From an archaeon (GTDB lineage Archaea > Thermoproteota > Nitrososphaeria > Conexivisphaerales > UBA164): a DNA stretch of 8,161 bases. The notes below the pieces were generated by a model. The model was given only the letters and a program-made list of their open reading frames with translations, was not told where the DNA came from and did no database searches. Position numbers and translations under genes: made by a program. The stretch covers positions 1 through 8,161 of the forward strand of contig JAJZYL010000053.1 of NCBI GenBank assembly GCA_021798095.1, in the 5' to 3' direction. Position 1 is the first letter of the stretch. Every line of letters starts with the position of its first letter. This document shows positions 6,211 through 8,161 of this stretch, piece by piece.

Positions 6211-7197
6211 TCACGGAGCAAGAGGAGACCTAACGGGCCCATGCAGTTGATGCGGTTTATAACGTCCTTCCAGGCGTTTGATGTCATCAGGCAATAGCTT
6301 TAGATCCAGAGCGGCCACAGCGTCATTTAAATATTCCTCCTTGGTTATGCCGACTATCGGCGAAGTGATCCAATCCTTAGAGAAAAGCCAGGCAAGCGCT
6401 ACCTGAGTATGGGTGACTCCCTTCTCCTTTGCTACTTCTTCAAGCTCCTCAAGCACATCAAAGTCATCTGGAGAGAAATAACCGCCGGCGAAATACCTGT
6501 CGCTTCTATACCTTACAGTATTGGGCTGGATGTTCCTCTTGTATTTTCCAGTGAGAAATCCCCTTCCAAGTGGGCTATATGGTATAATTGCAATGCCGAG
6601 TTCCCTGCAGAGCGGAATAACCTCGCGTTCCTCCTCTCTATAAACTAGATTATATCTTGGGGAATGTGATACGATCCTCGCCCAGCCATTTTTCTCGCTC
6701 AAATTTACAATCCTTTCTATCTGGAAAGAGTAGATTGAAGTCGCGCCGATATAGTAGACCCTGTTATCATTAACAAGCTGGTTAAGGGTTTCTAGGGTTT
6801 GTCTTATATCCGTATTGTAATCCCACCTGTGTATTTGATATAGTTCTACGTGGTCCGTGCCTAATCTTTCTAGTGACCCATTAAGTTGTTTTATTAACCT
6901 GTAGCTTGATAGGCCAGTATTGTTGGGCTCCGATCCAAACTCCAGCCCGACCTTCGTCGCAAGTATAATATCATCCCTTCTGCCCTTGATAGCCTTACCA
7001 ATTATCCTTTCAGATTCCCCTTCTGAATAAACATCGGCAGTGTCTATGAAATTTATCCCGAGATCTATCGCCTTATTGATAATCTTAATGGCTTCGGGCT
7101 CCCTGACCATCCAGGAGACTTCGCTTCCGTAAGACATCCCCCCTAACGCTATTCTGGAAACCTTAACCCCAGTTCTTCCTAAGGAAGAATATTTCAT
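6211..7197 (-). CDS. Aldo/keto reductase
   Basis: A 328-residue NAD(P)H-dependent oxidoreductase of the aldo/keto reductase superfamily, a TIM-barrel enzyme that interconverts carbonyl compounds and alcohols in the cytoplasm. The catalytic tetrad is visible: D52 and Y57 (FIDTADVYSEGESE), K82 (ILATKVG) and H123 (LYQIHRWD). Cofactor-side marks include SHSPRYNLVYRE (177-188), PYSPLGRGFLTGKY (206-219) and IVGITKEE (281-288). The length fits the family. The frame is open upstream to ATG 7326, but the family's standard start (MKYSSLGRTGVKVSRIALGG) is at 7197, and a TATA box 27 nt upstream supports it; the extra 43 residues look random. The native substrate is unknown. No operon partner: the gene stands alone between insertion sequences. 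Confidence 0.93.
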   Translation of the reverse strand: MKYSSLGRTGVKVSRIALGGMSYGSEVSWMVREPEAIKIINKAIDLGINFIDTADVYSEGESERIIGKAIKGRRDDIILATKVGLEFGSEPNNTGLSSYRLIKQLNGSLERLGTDHVELYQIHRWDYNTDIRQTLETLNQLVNDNRVYYIGATSIYSFQIERIVNLSEKNGWARIVSHSPRYNLVYREEEREVIPLCRELGIAIIPYSPLGRGFLTGKYKRNIQPNTVRYRSDRYFAGGYFSPDDFDVLEELEEVAKEKGVTHTQVALAWLFSKDWITSPIVGITKEEYLNDAVAALDLKLLPDDIKRLEGRYKPHQLHGPVRSPLAP

Positions 7198-7220
7198 AAA
7201 TGCGTCTTTTGATTCCTCGA

Positions 7221-7228
7221 TATTTAAA
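7221..7228 (-). promoter_or_regulatory. TATA box of the aldo/keto reductase gene
   Basis: Minus-strand TTTAAATA, centred about 27 nt before the ATG at 7197, which fixes that start and implies a leaderless mRNA. A second box, CTTATAAAA (7231-7239), lies slightly too far upstream for the same start. Confidence 0.5.
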
Positions 7229-7335
7229 GCTTTTATAAGGTTTGGAAGGTGATGTAGGTTCATCGACTTGTGCCTAGCCCTCACCCCGTGAACTTGGATT
7301 GAATTCCTTAGCCGGACAAGCATCAAACATCAAAT

Positions 7336-7494
7336 CTACCCTACCCTATCACTCTGGAGAAGGTGAAGTGCCCCACGGAGTTCCCCGGGTTCCCCGCAGG
7401 CCTTCCTCTCCTGAAGGCCGAATCTATTAATTATGCACGCGAGCAGCCCCTTCCCGGCCATGGAGTCGTTCCTTGCGTGCGGGACCCGTATTGA
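7336..7494 (-). pseudogene. Possible TnpB C-terminal fragment
   Basis: A minus-strand open frame of 52 codons, bounded upstream by TAA (7495-7497) and ending at TAG, is much richer in G+C than the flanking reductase promoter region. It includes HARNDSMAGKGLL and NRFGLQERKACGEPGELRG, which recall the variable tail of archaeal IS605-group TnpB proteins after the ARN motif. The nuclease core and zinc finger are absent. Lying back to back with a tnpA gene, it could be what is left of a divergent tnpA/tnpB element after deletion. The match is from memory and weak; a chance open frame in GC-rich DNA is the alternative. Confidence 0.3.
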
Positions 7495-7520
7495 TTACTG
7501 ATGTGGACCCCTGTTTTTAG

Positions 7521-7530
7521 TGTATAAAAA
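7521..7530 (+). promoter_or_regulatory. Possible TATA box for the IS200-type leader
   Basis: TGTATAAAAA would place transcription start near 7552, giving a structured leader of about 100 nt before the transposase start. Unlike the other genes in the window, this one has no TATA box at leaderless distance. Confidence 0.4.
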
Positions 7531-7535
7531 GAATC

Positions 7536-7555
7536 CCTCGGGCCTCGGCCCGAGG
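7536..7555 (+). other. Left-end hairpin of the IS200-type element
   Basis: CCTCGGGC (7536-7543) pairs perfectly with GCCCGAGG (7548-7555) around a CTCG loop. In IS200/IS605 elements such subterminal hairpins are the sites recognised by the transposase on single-stranded DNA. In Salmonella IS200 the left-end structure also blocks read-through transcription; the same is possible here. Confidence 0.7.
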
Positions 7556-7591
7556 TCTAAAACGCTTATCTTCCAGCGTAATCCATCTCTA

Positions 7592-7638
7592 ACAGGGGGC
7601 TGGACCTGATAGCTCCGACCCCCTGTGGCCACAGGAGG
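7592..7638 (+). promoter_or_regulatory. Alternating leader structures over the tnpA ribosome site
   Basis: ACAGGGGG (7592-7599) can pair with CCCCCTGT (7619-7626). The second arm overlaps a perfect palindrome CCTGTGGCCACAGG (7622-7635), so the two hairpins exclude each other. The palindrome hides the first two bases of the Shine-Dalgarno GGAGG (7634-7638). The long hairpin would free it. Confidence 0.5.
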
Positions 7639-7651
7639 TTGGATGAAATAA

Positions 7652-8140
7652 ATGCAATTGTTGACTAGCGTAGGCTCTACCTTCGGGGAGGCCAACTACC
7701 ACCTGCAGTTCACGCCCAAGTATAGGAGGGATGTCTTCCTGGACGAAGAGGTCAGGGCGCTCTGCAGGGAGAGCTTCAGGACGACGTGCGAAGGGCTCGG
7801 CATAGGCATGGAAGCCTGCGAGTTCGGACCGGACCACGTTCACCTGTTCGTGAGCGGGTGCAGGAAGTACTCCGTGCCGTACATGGCACAGAGGGTCAAG
7901 GGAGCGTCGGCCTACGTGATCAGGCATCGGCTGTGGGATATGGTGAGGGGGAAGCTGTGGAGCGATTCGTTTTGGAGCGATGGATACTTCTACAGGTCCG
8001 TCGGATTGACCACCGCAGAAACCGTACGGTATCATGTACAGAACAGCCAGAGGAAGCACTGGCTGCCTTGGATCGGGTCAAAATCTGCGCTCCTGGAGGG
8101 GAACGTCAACAGGCAGACAAGGCTGGCCGATTTCAGCTAG
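7652..8140 (+). CDS. tnpA: IS200/IS605 transposase TnpA (HUH/Y1)
   Basis: A 162-residue single-strand DNA transposase of the Y1 HUH family, which cuts and rejoins element ends through a covalent tyrosine link. It shows the conserved N-terminus SVGSTFGEANYHLQFTPKYR (6-25), the metal-binding pair H62 and H64 in GPDHVHLFV (59-67), WSDSFWSDGYFYRSVG (103-118), and the helix with catalytic Y127 in ETVRYHVQNSQRKHW (123-137). All catalytic residues are present and the length is normal, so it may be active. The ATG at 7652 is preceded at once by ATG-AAA-TAA in the same frame. The Shine-Dalgarno GGAGG (7634-7638) is well placed for that upstream ATG and rather far (13 nt) for 7652; TTG at 7658 or 7661 are alternatives. 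Confidence 0.92.
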   Translation: MQLLTSVGSTFGEANYHLQFTPKYRRDVFLDEEVRALCRESFRTTCEGLGIGMEACEFGPDHVHLFVSGCRKYSVPYMAQRVKGASAYVIRHRLWDMVRGKLWSDSFWSDGYFYRSVGLTTAETVRYHVQNSQRKHWLPWIGSKSALLEGNVNRQTRLADFS

Positions 8141-8146
8141 ACCCAA

Positions 8147-8160
8147 CGGGCTTTAGCCCG
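8147..8160 (+). other. Right-end-like hairpin
   Basis: CGGGCT (8147-8152) and AGCCCG (8155-8160) form a short hairpin 6 bp after the tnpA stop, of the GGGCTTTAGCCC form common at right ends of IS200/IS605 elements. The window ends one base later. Confidence 0.6.
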
Positions 8161-8161
8161 C

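Larger units (their letters stand above)
7536..8161 (+). mobile_element. IS200/IS605 element, right end outside the window
   Basis: A single-strand transposing element with a left-end hairpin (7536-7555), a structured leader, a Y1 transposase gene and a right-end-like hairpin (8147-8160). The true left cleavage site should lie a few to some tens of bases before 7536, but I cannot fix it. The right cleavage site lies beyond 8161. Base composition is clearly richer in G+C than the neighbouring genes, consistent with arrival from elsewhere. No tnpB follows tnpA before the hairpin, so it looks like an IS200-type (tnpA-only) element. Confidence 0.75.

Noticed and set aside
7198..7326. Longer aldo/keto reductase start at 7326
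   Set aside because: The extra 43 residues match nothing in the family and the TATA box fits the start at 7197.
7589..8059. 156-codon minus-strand frame opposite tnpA
   Set aside because: It is a shadow of the GC-rich tnpA gene, with proline/histidine-rich content and no family resemblance.
1..8161. CRISPR array or defence island
   Set aside because: No regularly spaced repeats and no cas-like or other defence genes were seen on either strand.

Overview
The window looks like the chromosome of a Thermoplasmata-type archaeon (Thermoplasmatales relatives of acidic sites are the best guess). The reasons are AT-rich TATA boxes centred 26-29 nt upstream of start codons with no Shine-Dalgarno site (leaderless transcription), heavy use of ATA and AGG codons, a tRNA gene without encoded CCA, and archaeal-looking insertion sequences. 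The lineage is an inference; no phylogenetic marker is present.

Layout, left to right. Positions 1-270 hold no convincing gene. A 12-helix MFS transporter (309-1628, GTG start) follows. Next is tRNA-Thr(CGT) at 1824-1898, with a tyrosine-integrase fragment starting 3 nt after its 3' end (1902-2360); this has the look of the left edge of an old integrated element. A decayed, unrecognised gene with two in-frame stops (2576-3053) is cut by an IS4/IS1634-type insertion sequence (about 3054-4540, 26-bp inverted repeats, TTAA on both sides). A standalone ChrB-domain chromate-resistance protein gene (4569-5033, minus) follows and is bracketed on its other side by an IS481-like element (5083-6101, 12-bp target duplication) whose transposase carries a nonsense codon. 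An aldo/keto reductase (6211-7197, minus) comes next, then a possible TnpB tail fragment, and finally an IS200/IS605 element with an HUH/Y1 transposase (7652-8140) that continues past the window edge.

The genes do not form a pathway or an operon. Three likely cellular functions (MFS transport, ChrB, aldo/keto reductase) sit among three unrelated insertion sequences and several gene remnants. I read the window as an insertion hot spot next to a tRNA gene. I found no CRISPR array and no convincing new defence or biosynthetic system. The best leads are the tRNA/integrase junction, the chrB-like gene pinned between two insertion sequences, the altered catalytic triad of the IS1634-type transposase, and the mutually exclusive RNA structures in front of the IS200 transposase.
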